64,000 nucleotides of DNA from Strigamia acuminata (lineage: Eukaryota > Arthropoda > Chilopoda > Geophilomorpha > Linotaeniidae): NCBI GenBank assembly GCA_949358305.1, contig OX442321.1, forward strand, positions 930,001 through 994,000, in the 5' to 3' direction. The notes under the pieces were generated by a model, which was given only the letters and a program-made list of their open reading frames with translations, was not told the origin of the DNA and did no database searches. The translations under genes and the position numbers were made by a program. The stretch's first letter is position 1. Every line of letters starts with the position of its first letter. Positions 1 to 11,400 of this stretch are shown in pieces.

Positions 1-3000
1 TCATCCGTGTCGCTATCCAGGTCGCCCGGAAATCGAGCTTCCTGGCCTGTTACCATTTTAAAGGGTGAATACTTTAAAGAAATTTGATACGCTGAATTAA
101 TCGCGAGCACGAAATAGCCAATGTTGACGTCCCATCTAGTATGGTCATCATCAATATATGCTAATATACAGTTCTTTAATGATTGGTTAAGCCTTTCCGC
201 AATATTACCTTGCGGGTGGTATGCGGCGGTATATCTATTTATTGCGCCAAGTTGCTGGATTTGGCTACGAAATTCTGGTGAGCGAAAAGCAGGCGCATTA
301 TCGCTGATAATTATTTTGGGAAAACCCCATCTTTTGCAGAATTTCTGAATTTGTTTCACCGTAGTGGCTATATTTGAGTTTTCGGTTAGACGTACGTCTA
401 ACCATCGGCTAGCAGAGTCGACCATCACAAAGGCATAGCAATGTCCCTCTGTGGATCGAGGTTTCTTGCCGTAATAGTCGATGTAGATAGCGGAGAAAAG
501 ATGGCGCGATCTGGACATTATCATTTTTCCATATGGGAGCCTGTTAAGGGGTTTAGCTCTTTGACACGCTTCGCAAACCTGTATCCATGTTCGAATATCT
601 TCGCGCATTTTTGGCCAAAATACGCGCGATTTAATGCGATGGAGTGTTCGTTCTTGCCCCATATGTCCAACTACGGGAGGATAGTGCATTGCGCGGAAAT
701 ATCTTTCTCTGAGTTCAAATGGGAGATATATTTGGCGCCTCTTTCTAATTTCATTAATATGGACAGGAGGGAAGCGACATAACATCTCTTTATACATGCC
801 GAAATCTTGCGCGTCAGCCACAATTTTGGCAGCCTCATCTGGATCAAGTGGTAACATTTGGGCAGTTAAATAAAATATCAACTCACGCGACCAGGGATCC
901 TGTCTTTGCGCCGCAATGATTTCAGCAGCAGTAGGCAACAGCTCGAACGGAGGATGTTCGATTGGTGGATCGTGCTCCAATTCGGCTTGCTTCTCTGCTT
1001 CAGTCCTCGAATCTTCAATTACTGTCCTTTCCCGTCGCGGACGCAATCTCGATGGAGTTCTTCGCGCTGATGTTGGGGGCGCATAATAATTCCTCGTTGG
1101 TGGCGACATGTCACGAATGGGTCCAAAACTGTCTTCAGATGATGTAGAGTCAGAATCCGGGTCCGAAGTATATCCCTCTGGCCTCTGCTGTCCTGATGGT
1201 CCCGCCGCATCGTCATACATCACTGGTTCAGAATGTTGACGCGGAGAAATAATAGGAAAATCAGTGATAGGAATTGAAGGAGTTGGGGAAGGAGTTGGTA
1301 AATTTGGAATTTCAGGAGAAGGTTTAGTAGTAGGCCTTCGGTGGCTATCAGGTTGAATTATTGGTGCGGGGACTCCAGTGATTCGACGGAAATTTCGTCG
1401 TATTTTATCCACCAAAGTTCCAGGTGTCGGCAATTGTGATGGTGCCGAAGCAGTCTTTTTTCTAAAACTAGACGGATTTATTGGCGCAGGAATTCTGGTT
1501 GGAATAATTGCCGAAGGAGGAATGGAACTAGGAATAGGAGTGGATATTGGAGTTGCAGGAGGGGTAGGAATAGGTAAGGGTGGTGGAATTAAAACTGATT
1601 TAGATTTGGGTTTCACCACATGGGAAGGAATAGCGGATTTACGTCGCACTGCCTTCAACTTTCCTACTTGCTGTGATTTCAATAACTTTGGAAATGTCCA
1701 CTTTTTAATAGTTCCCGCATACCTGGGTGGTAGCCATGATGGTGATTTAGGAATCAAAGATGGATCCTTTAATCTAGCCCGAGTTCGTGTGGCTATTGCT
1801 CGTTTAGCATGAGGAGATAAAATTGGTACAATATCAATTTTACGTGGTCTTCCTCGTTTCTTTATCAGAATTGGGATTAAAGAGCGCTGTCGGCGGGTTC
1901 GTAAAGGCACTGAAACACGAACTGGTGATAAATTAGGAGTTCTCACTTGTGAGGTTGGTTGCGCAACTGGAACTGATGCAACCGGAGGGATTGTAACCGG
2001 CGGTGCCCTCGTTGGAGGAGTAGCTACGCCAGTAGAAGATGGAATTTGCGCACCTGAAGTCGGCGCATTTCCAGTCACTTTCTCTTTACCAGTAGGTCGA
2101 GGAATAAGAGATTTTTTCTTATTTTTCTTCTTAGTCGGTAAAGAAGCTGCAATGAGAGGCACTTTTTTGAATTTAGATTTAAATAACTTTCGAAACTGCA
2201 AATTAATGTCTTTTGGCAATTCCTTGATGATATTGAGTGCCGGCCACTCGTTGCAATCATCAAAATAGGCAAGGTAGCACGCCTCGTCGACCTCCGGGCT
2301 ATCATCCTCATCGTCGACTTCAGGTGGGTCGACAGGAGCTCGACTCAGTGCATCCGCTACCTTATTTTTGCATCCTGAACAGTGCAAAAATGTGAATTTA
2401 TAATCACTCAACGATAATACCCAACGGGCCAAACGTCCAGTTGGTTCCCTTTGCTGAAATAACCACTTAAGAGATTGATGGTCGCTCTCGAGGTAGAATG
2501 GCATCATCTCGAGGTATGCACGAAAGCGTTTGACACCCCAAACCGCGGCCAAACATTCGATTTCGGTTACTTTATAGTTCTTTTCAGCGCTGTTTAATGC
2601 GCGAGAGGCAAATGCGATTGGAATTCTCACACCTTCATCGTTAAGTTGCATTAAAGCAGCACCTAATCCAGAATAACTAGCATCGGTCTGCAGTATAAAT
2701 GGTTTTTTCCAACTGGGAAAACGTCTTTTCAGTGTTGGTATCGCAATCTGGTCTTTCAGATATTCGAACGCCAATTGCTGCGCATCTGTCCAAATCCAAG
2801 TTGCGTCCTTTTTAAGCAATGGTCGGAAAACTTCGCTAATTTTAGAAAAATTTGCAATGAATGATTGGTAATAACCTACCATGCCCTTAAATCGTTGTAA
2901 TTCGCGCAAATTGGTTGGCGCAGGATAATTTTGAATAGCAACCACTTTCTTTGGATTTGGTGTAATCTGGCCAGATTCCACGATGTGTCCCAAAACCTCG

Positions 3001-5153
3001 AGTCTTTTTTGACAAAGCTCAGTCTTGTTGGCGTTCATGGTGAATCCAGCGTTGAACAATTCCTCTAAAACGAGGCGCAAATGTTGCACGTGTTCCTCGA
3101 AAGTTCGGCTAAAAATAATCACGTCATCAATATACACAAATACAAATTTGTAAAGATATTTCGCAAGAGTCTTATTCATCGCTCGTTGGAGGGTAGCGGG
3201 TCCGTTGATAGGTCCGAAAGGCATGCGCACATATTCGAATAAACCTCGATGTGTTATAAAAGCTAAATACCGTTCGTCACCTTTGCGCACGCCGATCTGA
3301 TGGAAAGCTTCGCGTCCGTCGATTATCGAAAACCAATGCGCACCTCCCAAATATGCAAAGATGTTATCAATGTCCGGAAGGGGGTAAACGTCCGGAATTG
3401 TTTGCGCATTAATGGGGCGAAAATCCATAGCAGTTCTCCATTCACCTGTCTTCTTGGGTACGACGACTGGAGCAACAGCGCAATCACTTTGGGATCGCCG
3501 AATAATACCTTGCTGCAGCTTTTTGTCGATATATTTATCAATTATCGCCTTTTTCGCAGGGTTTACCGGGCGCACAGGGACATGAATTGGACGAAAATCC
3601 GGTTTCAGGTTCACCTCGTACTCGGTGTTATTACATAAACCAATTTCTTCGCGAAAGATTTGCGAAATGGGCTGCAATGTTTTGATTAATAGTTTTATCT
3701 GTGGCACTGTCAATTGGTTCCACAACTGGTGGTAAATCCAATCTAAATCGGTCGGATCTCCACTAGGTTGGTACTGCAAAAAATTAATGTCATTAATGTT
3801 CATTTTAGAGTTATTCCCACCATTGTCAGGTTGCGCAATCGAAAAGATGTTGATTTTCGACTCCTTCTTGGCATTGATGTCTTTAGCACGTTGCGCAACG
3901 AGTTGTTTGGCAATTGGACGAATAACATTGATTTTTCGTCGTAAACGTCGTAAACGTCGGAACTGACTCAAAGTTAATTTACGTGAAATTGTCTTTTTTA
4001 AATTGGAGGAAATTTTAGAAGTTTCTTTCCTCTTTGGGGACCAAATATTCGACCATTTGCGTTGCGCACGATGTCGAACTTGTTTAACTCGATACTGCGC
4101 ATCGTCATGTGGATACTCGAATATTTCTTGTTGCAAGGGTCTATGCGCCAGGAGGAGGCAGTTAATTTCACTCACCGGATCCGGTTTCCTTAGTATTTTC
4201 GTCGGAACGATCTCACTAATGGCCGCCGGTGGGTTGGATGGATCCTGCGTTTCTTCCGGCGCAAATGGCAAAACCAGAATTGACTCTGACTTTTTTGCTT
4301 CTTCATAAGTCATGAATTTGCGAATCTCATTTGAGCCCACCATGCTCCACTGTTGTCTCGCATGGTCGATGTCGATTCCGGCCGCTGTGCAGAAATCACG
4401 TCCAAGGAGCATATCCATTTTGGCATCGGGTAAAACCATGCAAATGAATTTTATTATGCCTATTGGGGCGCGCAAAGCGAGCTGCATCGATTTGGTGGAA
4501 TCCACTATGTCACCAGACGCGACCTGCACCCGCTCGTGGAGATTCACAAAGTCCAAACCCATTTTTTCGTGTAGTTGTTGGAACACGTCCTCACTCATTA
4601 CACACGTTTGTGCGCCTGAGTCTAGAAGCGCAGTACAAGCTACATTAGCCCAGGAAATCTTTACGCAAGGTGCTTTCTTGCACAAACGATCCCCGCGCGT
4701 TATCTCAATGATGGGTTCTTGAGTTTCTTTAAGTTCCTCTGGCGTTAACATTACGAAAGATACCTTCATAGGAGAGATCACTTCCTTTGGAGCCTCAGTC
4801 GTTGTTGCACTGGAAGTAGACTTAATTATTGGTAAAGTTTTAGTAATTTTACTCACTATTGTCACTTTCGGGTTTTTCTTCGAAATTACAGGTTGCAAAT
4901 CTGTTAATTTCGGCAATTCGTCCTTTACAGCTTCAGGAACGGCAGTCTGCAGATCTGACGCCTTTGTAGCTGAGGTGATGATGGAAGATGATGAAGAAAT
5001 AACACTACTTACAGGTTTATACTCTGAAAGAGTAATAACAGTAGGAGATGTTGTTAAATTAACCTGTGAAGGATCGTCCTCTTTCAAGTTAATTAAAGGT
5101 GAAGCGCGTCGTTTGGATTTCAGACGTTTTGCGCGAAGGGCCGGTCGACTCAT
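1..5153 (-). CDS. pol: pol polyprotein (protease-RT-RNase H-integrase), C-terminus outside window
   Basis: Open for about 1717 codons from the ATG at 5153 to the window edge. I translated most of it by hand and met no stop. Visible sites: protease DSGA near residue 178; RT PVVVPKKTGEW near 560 and YIDD ending at 677; RNase H TDASYSGLGA near 821; a long Pro/Ser/Arg-rich spacer from about 950 to 1400; an integrase H-H-C-C zinc finger near 1490-1520; integrase acidic residues D1559, D1618 and E1653. The frame is -1 relative to gag. The start ATG overlaps the gag stop as ATGA, so expression may use -1 frameshifting or stop-restart. A complete catalytic set suggests the enzyme could be functional, but its last part is not visible. 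Confidence 0.9.
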   Translation of the reverse strand, partial: MSRPALRAKRLKSKRRASPLINLKEDDPSQVNLTTSPTVITLSEYKPVSSVISSSSSIITSATKASDLQTAVPEAVKDELPKLTDLQPVISKKNPKVTIVSKITKTLPIIKSTSSATTTEAPKEVISPMKVSFVMLTPEELKETQEPIIEITRGDRLCKKAPCVKISWANVACTALLDSGAQTCVMSEDVFQQLHEKMGLDFVNLHERVQVASGDIVDSTKSMQLALRAPIGIIKFICMVLPDAKMDMLLGRDFCTAAGIDIDHARQQWSMVGSNEIRKFMTYEEAKKSESILVLPFAPEETQDPSNPPAAISEIVPTKILRKPDPVSEINCLLLAHRPLQQEIFEYPHDDAQYRVKQVRHRAQRKWSNIWSPKRKETSKISSNLKKTISRKLTLSQFRRLRRLRRKINVIRPIAKQLVAQRAKDINAKKESKINIFSIAQPDNGGNNSKMNINDINFLQYQPSGDPTDLDWIYHQLWNQLTVPQIKLLIKTLQPISQIFREEIGLCNNTEYEVNLKPDFRPIHVPVRPVNPAKKAIIDKYIDKKLQQGIIRRSQSDCAVAPVVVPKKTGEWRTAMDFRPINAQTIPDVYPLPDIDNIFAYLGGAHWFSIIDGREAFHQIGVRKGDERYLAFITHRGLFEYVRMPFGPINGPATLQRAMNKTLAKYLYKFVFVYIDDVIIFSRTFEEHVQHLRLVLEELFNAGFTMNANKTELCQKRLEVLGHIVESGQITPNPKKVVAIQNYPAPTNLRELQRFKGMVGYYQSFIANFSKISEVFRPLLKKDATWIWTDAQQLAFEYLKDQIAIPTLKRRFPSWKKPFILQTDASYSGLGAALMQLNDEGVRIPIAFASRALNSAEKNYKVTEIECLAAVWGVKRFRAYLEMMPFYLESDHQSLKWLFQQREPTGRLARWVLSLSDYKFTFLHCSGCKNKVADALSRAPVDPPEVDDEDDSPEVDEACYLAYFDDCNEWPALNIIKELPKDINLQFRKLFKSKFKKVPLIAASLPTKKKNKKKSLIPRPTGKEKVTGNAPTSGAQIPSSTGVATPPTRAPPVTIPPVASVPVAQPTSQVRTPNLSPVRVSVPLRTRRQRSLIPILIKKRGRPRKIDIVPILSPHAKRAIATRTRARLKDPSLIPKSPSWLPPRYAGTIKKWTFPKLLKSQQVGKLKAVRRKSAIPSHVVKPKSKSVLIPPPLPIPTPPATPISTPIPSSIPPSAIIPTRIPAPINPSSFRKKTASAPSQLPTPGTLVDKIRRNFRRITGVPAPIIQPDSHRRPTTKPSPEIPNLPTPSPTPSIPITDFPIISPRQHSEPVMYDDAAGPSGQQRPEGYTSDPDSDSTSSEDSFGPIRDMSPPTRNYYAPPTSARRTPSRLRPRRERTVIEDSRTEAEKQAELEHDPPIEHPPFELLPTAAEIIAAQRQDPWSRELIFYLTAQMLPLDPDEAAKIVADAQDFGMYKEMLCRFPPVHINEIRKRRQIYLPFELRERYFRAMHYPPVVGHMGQERTLHRIKSRVFWPKMREDIRTWIQVCEACQRAKPLNRLPYGKMIMSRSRHLFSAIYIDYYGKKPRSTEGHCYAFVMVDSASRWLDVRLTENSNIATTVKQIQKFCKRWGFPKIIISDNAPAFRSPEFRSQIQQLGAINRYTAAYHPQGNIAERLNQSLKNCILAYIDDDHTRWDVNIGYFVLAINSAYQISLKYSPFKMVTGQEARFPGDLDSDTD

Positions 5154-7120
5154 TTGCGGCCTGGTTCCACCGGCTTCCCGAACTTCAGGCCTTCGGAGTT
5201 TTCCGGTCTCCTAAATGGCTGGTAACATATGGGGCACAACGGATGCCAAGTTGCTGTATCTACCAAATACCACCAATCCTTCGGTGTTTTCCTCCAGGCT
5301 GTGCCTTTCTCAGGACATTTGACAGTTAATGGTGGTTTTGGCGCTGGTGGAAACGTGACAATTGACGTAGAGCACACATGGTCCTTTGGGACGTCTGCTG
5401 GAGGTGTCAGAGTAGCTAAATTTATTTTAATTGTTGCCTTCTGAGCCGCCTCGGCGACTGTGCTCTTCTTAATTTCAGGTTCAGCATCCGTGTCGCTGCT
5501 ACTACTACTCGTATCGGGTTCCTGCGCAGGTGGAGATTGTTCTGGTCTCGCCTGCACTGCAGCTAACTCGATTAAGAATTGTTTTCGATACCTCGCAAAA
5601 CGTTTGACGTCCTGGGACACGAGAGATTTGACATCATCGTCTCCTTTGGACTTCTCCGCAGCCTTGAGCACTGTGGGGCGTTGCGCATCACGCAGAGAGG
5701 GCATTCGTTGATCAGCCATACCCAGATCTTTGTATTCGTCTGCTCGAATGGTGTCCAGCTGTAGACGATTGTCGATGTCATTACCTCTTTGGATCGCCTC
5801 GTCCAGCGAGTTTACGTTCCATGCGCGTAAGAGATGAACAACTTCGGTTTGCATCATGTTCTGAGCTTTCTCCCATTGGAGCTCTGGGTCGGTATATCCT
5901 GCAACCTGAAGATAATATACAATCTCACTTAAAAATGACATCGTAGACTCTCCATTTCGTTGCTTTCGCTTGGATAGCTTCACATTGGCCGCTGCCGAAT
6001 TCATGGCGAAAGCTCGTCGAAATAATATCTCAAAGTCCTCCCATGTTTTTGGTTTTGGTTTTAGTGATAACCACCATCGCTGCGCTCTTCCACGCGTTGC
6101 TTGAATGACAAATACTTTTAAATATTCATCCACCGGGGCCTGCATAGAATACATGTGCGCGTACAAATGCGCAAGAAAAAGATTAATGTAATCAAGATCG
6201 GCTTTATCTGGATCAAACAAAGGTGGTTTTCCAGGCTTGAAACAATTTTTATCTTTACTTGCGTGTTGCGCTCTTACTGACGGCAGTGACAACTTTGCCT
6301 TGGTGTCGGATCTATCCCGAGGATATCCCATCTTGGAGTATAGCATCGAGCTCATTAAATCTCGATTTGCTCGTGTTGAATGGTCCAAATGAGCAGATTC
6401 CTGTGATGGAGCCTGGGTATAGATCGTTGCCATCGTCGGCATTGGCGGCGTGGTTGTTGTGTAAACAATTTGCGCAGCCTGCGCGGACATTTTCGTCTGC
6501 TGGCCTCGATGTTCAACTTCCCGATGCTGGTGCGGACATGCTGTGGGAAGTCCTAAATCATATGGTGCCGAGGTGCCTTTAACTCTTATGGAGCCATGCG
6601 AGGATCCACCGTCTAGAGACCGTGCGGTCCCTGTTCGTAGAGAGCGAGGGCCTTGTTGGAATATTTCGCGAATCTCATTTACTAGACCTCGTGTTTGAGC
6701 ATAGTATTGGTTGCGCAAGTCGGACATCAGCAAACCTTCCGTATTTAATGTGACGGGGTCTACTAATGCTCTAGGCTGAGTCGAATCGAAAAAAGATGGC
6801 GCCGCCAAAAAGTTAGCGGGTGTTGACGTGGCAAAATTTACTTGAGGTTGCGCTCGTGAATTTGCAACAGCCATTGTCATGATATGATTTGATGGGGCTG
6901 GCTGTTGTTGCGCAATACTCACAAGCGTTTCCTGTTGTTCGATACGACTTCTTCGTAATTGGTCGTGTTGCTGCCACTCTCGAAATTCCCTTTCCTCTTC
7001 CCGGCGAACACCACTCCTCCGTTCGGACTGTTGCCATTCCTGCTCCATTTCTAACTCACTGAAATCAAATGGATCGCGCGTGACGGGACGAATTCCGTCA
7101 CCTCCCAACTGTCTCGACAT
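5150..7120 (-). CDS. gag: gag polyprotein of the LTR retrotransposon
   Basis: Intact 656-aa ORF starting about 80 nt after the primer-binding site. The N-terminal 150 residues are charged and Gln/Arg-rich. The middle part (about 300-450) has a retrotransposon-gag-like capsid segment containing RGRAQRWW followed by WEDFEILFRRAF. The C-terminal part is acidic and Ser-rich, with a single CPIC pair near the end and no canonical CCHC zinc knuckle. The stop codon overlaps the pol ATG. Assignment rests on position, the capsid-like motif and the adjoining pol. The protein would form the particle that packages element RNA. Confidence 0.85.
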   Translation of the reverse strand: MSRQLGGDGIRPVTRDPFDFSELEMEQEWQQSERRSGVRREEEREFREWQQHDQLRRSRIEQQETLVSIAQQQPAPSNHIMTMAVANSRAQPQVNFATSTPANFLAAPSFFDSTQPRALVDPVTLNTEGLLMSDLRNQYYAQTRGLVNEIREIFQQGPRSLRTGTARSLDGGSSHGSIRVKGTSAPYDLGLPTACPHQHREVEHRGQQTKMSAQAAQIVYTTTTPPMPTMATIYTQAPSQESAHLDHSTRANRDLMSSMLYSKMGYPRDRSDTKAKLSLPSVRAQHASKDKNCFKPGKPPLFDPDKADLDYINLFLAHLYAHMYSMQAPVDEYLKVFVIQATRGRAQRWWLSLKPKPKTWEDFEILFRRAFAMNSAAANVKLSKRKQRNGESTMSFLSEIVYYLQVAGYTDPELQWEKAQNMMQTEVVHLLRAWNVNSLDEAIQRGNDIDNRLQLDTIRADEYKDLGMADQRMPSLRDAQRPTVLKAAEKSKGDDDVKSLVSQDVKRFARYRKQFLIELAAVQARPEQSPPAQEPDTSSSSSDTDAEPEIKKSTVAEAAQKATIKINLATLTPPADVPKDHVCSTSIVTFPPAPKPPLTVKCPEKGTAWRKTPKDWWYLVDTATWHPLCPICYQPFRRPENSEGLKFGKPVEPGRK

Positions 7121-7202
7121 GATGAAGAAAATGTGAAATGATTAAATAAATAACTCAAAAAACTAACCTTTTCGCGCGTTTAAGCCTTATAGGTGAGAGC
7201 GG

Positions 7203-7220
7203 ATCCTGTCAGGCTCGCCA
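7203..7220 (-). other. Primer-binding site of the LTR retrotransposon
   Basis: Directly inside the 5' LTR the minus strand reads TGGCGAGCCTGACAGGAT. It begins with the TGG expected to pair with a tRNA 3' CCA end. The sequence resembles primer sites attributed to tRNA-Arg in some Drosophila gypsy-group elements, but that is from memory and the tRNA is not proven. Confidence 0.65.
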
Positions 7221-7896
7221 TGTTTGTTACGAATCAACTTAGATGTTTAATTGATTTGATCTGAATTTACGCGCAAGGTGATGTTAGCGCAAATCAGCGG
7301 GCAAAGTTCGTAGATTTACTCTGTTTGTGCCATCGTCATATGCGGATATCGGACGGTGAATAAACCTAACTCGCTGTAACACACATTATTTATATTCGAC
7401 GGGCTCAATCTCACGTTGTGGGTCTTTACGTTTAAAAAGAATGAGTATGCGCAGTGATATTCGTATGCGGGTGGGCATAGGATGTCACAGGCATGCGAAG
7501 GGATAAAAGGTGGGCAAAAAGAGGCGCTATTAAGTGTTAAATTAGAAGAGGCGCGTGTTAAAGCGCAAAATAAAGATTGACAAACTCAATTCAATCTAAG
7601 AGGTGTTAACTCGTTGAAAGAGGTATGAGAAGTGTGGATTATGGATAAAAGTAGCGACCAGGTAAACATGAGTCATGTGACCAGGTCGATTGGAGTGGGT
7701 GAGGGGGTGGAAGGTATAAAATAAGGTTAATTGTTGGAAATAATAAGATGCGCGCAATGAGGCTGCGCATATATTTAGAGATGATTCATCAATGTTAGAT
7801 GAAAAGAAAGATTGGGAAAAAATAAGAAAACTTAAGATTGGGTCAGTCTAAGTTAGAAATGAATAAAAAAGAAGGGTGGGTAACCTGCCCGTGACA
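7221..7896 (-). repeat. 5' long terminal repeat, 676 bp
   Basis: On the minus strand the LTR runs from TGTCACGGGCAGG to ATTCGTAACAAACA, so it has TG...CA ends, and it abuts the primer-binding site. A TATAAATA box lies at plus 7387-7394. The partner LTR is off the window, so neither LTR divergence nor the target duplication can be measured. The outer flank begins GATAT at 7897. Confidence 0.75.
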
Positions 7897-8484
7897 GATA
7901 TTATTTTTTTTTTTGAAAATTTAAAATATAAAAAAAAAAAAGATGTAGATCCGAGATTTAGAGATTGGTTCTATGTCGTGCTATCAGATTCCCCGGTGAC
8001 TGACTGCTGCAGGGAAGCAAAAGATGGATTTTTTTATCCCCACGTGGTCCCGCTTGGTATTTGCACACGGGGATGATGATTTAACTTCCATTTCACTTAT
8101 TTTTGCATTTTCGCTCAAGAATCGTGGTCGTGCAGAAATCCAAATTAAATTCTCCTCCAAATATATCAATTCATGTTCCAAATGCAGCGCGGCGAAGCCA
8201 ACTCTTGACTATTTTTCAAAATTCAAAACAAAAGCAGCAAAAATGATAGAAAAAGCAAAAAATATGACAGGAAATTAAATATTTTTTTTTCTGTGTTTCT
8301 AAATTTTATTTCAAACATTCATTGGGTATTCCGGGGGTTTGTTTTCAAACGTTTGAAGCGCCACGTGCGGGGAGTGCGAATGAGACGGGCGCGGGCGCGG
8401 GGGCAGCGATTTCGGCGGCGATTAGAAATGGAAAAGAGCGAAATTGAATGAGAAATGAGAAATGTGTTTTCTTTTTAATTGCAG
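7897..8484 (+). other. Non-coding flank, probably intron of the follistatin-like gene
   Basis: No gene is seen here. The stretch has A/T homopolymers, then a GC-rich patch at 8350-8410, and ends in the acceptor TTTTTAATTGCAG that opens the Kazal exon. Confidence 0.5.
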
Positions 8485-11400
8485 ATCCGTGCGAGGACGT
8501 GTATTGCGGCCACGGACGCGAGTGCCAGCTGGACGGCAACGGCCAACCGCAGTGCGTGTGTCAACGATACTGCAAAAAACACAAGAAAATGGTTTGTGGC
8601 TCCGATGGAAATTTGTATCCGAACCACTGCGAGTTGCATCGAGCGGCGTGCGTCACGGGGACGAGTATTACGATTGATCGCAAAAATTCGTGTCTTAAGA
8701 GGAAAGGTAAGAAAATTGAAATTTGAAAGAAGAAAACATTAAATTGAATCTGAGATTTCTCTCTCTTTCTTTCTCTCTCTCGAGCGCTCGTTGTGTCTTA
8801 ATTCTGTTTTTAATCTTCATCTGCGAGTGCTCATTTACGGTTGCTTAGCAACGGGATGTGGAGGAGGAGTGGCTTCTTTTTATCAAAGATAAAAAGCCTC
8901 GTTTTGCCTTAATGATGATTGTCGCGTTCTAAGTAAACTTCGCACATAAATAAGAGAGATTAACTGATGAAAATTAATTGGTTTGGTTTTATTTTACTTT
9001 ATTTTTGGGGGGTTTGATTTCTTTTTTCTTTTTTTTTTTTTTGGGGGGGGGGGGGTAATAAATCAACCAATTAGATAATTGTTTCTTTTTTTACAGGTAG
9101 TTCCAAATCAGGGTCTTTGGTGTAATAATGAAAGGGAATTAAAAGTTTGAAAGTCGACATTTTCCCATAGGATATTTCGAGAATTTTGAAAATTTCTCTT
9201 GAATTTCTCTCAAATTTTTAAAAAAAAAATTTTAAACAAATTCTAATTTTTAAAAACAATTTTTTAAAAAAAATAAATCTAATTTTTAAAAAATACATTT
9301 TTTATATATTAAAAAAAAATTCTAAATTTTCCAAATTATTTTTTTTTTTTTTTTTTTTTAAATTCAAAAATCTGTCAAAATTTGTAAAAAAAAAAATTTC
9401 TCCCGGTCTCAGAAGCCGTAACTTAAATCCGTGACGAAGTTAAACTTGCAGTCGCACTGCAACGAGAGAAAAAGCCGGTCTCCACTCTACTTATTCCCCC
9501 GGAATGCTAAAACCCGCCCCGAGTCGAGCAAGAGGCGTTTTCAAGCGCCATTCGAATGCAGATGGGACAAGTTTTGTTGGACGGTCACTCGTTTTTCCCC
9601 TCCATCGAGTTTGTCTCCTGTTTTCCCGCCAATTCACATAATCCATTTTACAGACAGAAAAAGAGAGAGAACCGAAAGGGAACGGGAAAGGCAAATGGAA
9701 TGGCACTCGACTCGTCTCGTCTCTCTCTCCTCCGTCGCCAATTGGGTGCAAATTCCAAACTGCATTCCCAATAATTGACTCGGGGAACGGAGAAGAAGAC
9801 ATGTCATTGGCGACGGGTGCGGCTATGATGAGCAGAATAGTTGTCTTCGCCTCCCCAGAATTGGAACGCGTGCATCTATTCTCAAAGATGGAAGCAAGCG
9901 AGCAATTGATGGTGTACGCATGCGTGCTTTTCTACTCTATTTTGCGCGTTTTCTCAATCACCTGTACACTCTCTGTGTCTCTGGCTTTGCGCCAACAAAT
10001 CAGTCCCCGGTTTCCTTTTAGCCAATTGCTCGCCCAATCAACATCTCTATCGACCGTTTTGGTCACTCTTTGCTGAAGAAAGAAAGAAAAAGAGGAAAAG
10101 AAGAAATGGATCGATTGTGTGTCAGAAATGACCACAGGTCTTGAAAATTTAAAATTTCACGTTTGTGGTTCACGTTTTTGGGGTTGTGGACACTCGGATT
10201 GGCAGAAAAGGTGACTAAAACGTTTGAGAAACGTGAAATTCTCGTTTCGGATTCGGGGTCGGAATCGGATTGAAGTTTTTTGGAGTCCTAGGGAAATTTT
10301 TTCCGGGCTCCTTCCAGCTTAAATTAAGACTGTGTGAGTTTTTTTCGTCTAACATTAAATTTTTTGGTAGAATAATCAACTTTTTGGCTTAAAATTTGAA
10401 TTTTTGGGCATAAAATTGGATTTTTGGGCCAAAAATGGATTTTTTGGGTCCGAAAATGGATTTTTTTTGTCCAAAAATGGATTTTTTGGGTTTAAAAATG
10501 GATTTTTTGGGTTTAAAAATGGATTTTTTGGGTTTAAAAATGGATTTTTTGGGTTTAAAAATGGATTTTTTGGGTCTGAAATTGGATTTATTGGCTTAAA
10601 ATTGGAGTTCTTGTCCATAAAATTAATCTTTTGGGCATAAAATTTGACTTTTTGGGCATACAATTTGATTTTTTGGGCATAAAATTTGATTTTTTGGGCA
10701 TAAAATTTGATTTTTTGGGCATAAAATTTGATTTTTTGCCTAAAGTTTTTTTAAGGGCCTAAAATTGTATTTTTTTTTGGTCTAATAATCACTTTTTTGG
10801 CCTAAAAATGAATTTCTAAGATCCTAGACATTTGTCTTTTTTTCCAAGCTATTTGGACTGTGGGGTGTTTTGGATGTTGTTTTTAGTGCTGCACGGTACA
10901 CCGAGAAGAAGAAAAAATGGGCGAATCCAGATAGATACTTGTTGGCAATTTTTTGTTTGTTCGGCGATATAATATAATACGAGAGAGGCGGAATTTCTCG
11001 TGCACGGGAATGAAAATGAAGTTCCATTTATCACATATTGTGCCTGTCGGACAAAAAGAAATGTCAAGAAAGATATTGCTATTTGTTCGGTTATTGGCAA
11101 TATACTTCTCCCTCGATGCGATTTCCTCGGAAAATTAATTTAAAAAACGAGAAATAGAAAATAAAAATAAAAAAAAATAAAAAAAAATAAAAAAAATGGA
11201 AAATAAATGGGAATAATTTCGTTTCAGATTCGGATAACGAGTCGGACAAGTCGCACGAGCTGAGCACGAGCAGCCGACAGGAAAAAGTGTCGTCGAGTTG
11301 GTCGTCGGACGCGCTGAAAACGGGCGACAAGAGACAAGGCTCTCTGAGCACTCTGAGACACAAGTGCACGGTTCAAGAGTACGAGATCCTCAAGGATAAT

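Larger units (their letters stand above)
1..7896 (-). mobile_element. Ty3/gypsy-type LTR retrotransposon, incomplete at window edge
   Basis: Read on the minus strand the order is LTR (7896-7221), primer-binding site, leader of about 80 nt, gag, then pol with protease, reverse transcriptase, RNase H and integrase. Integrase placed after RNase H is the Ty3/gypsy (Metaviridae) order. The pol 3' end, any env, the polypurine tract and the 3' LTR lie beyond position 1. Both reading frames look undamaged, so the copy is probably young. It ends 588 bp before the first visible follistatin-like exon and runs antisense to that gene. If the gene's first exons lie to the left, the element sits in an intron. 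Confidence 0.9.
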
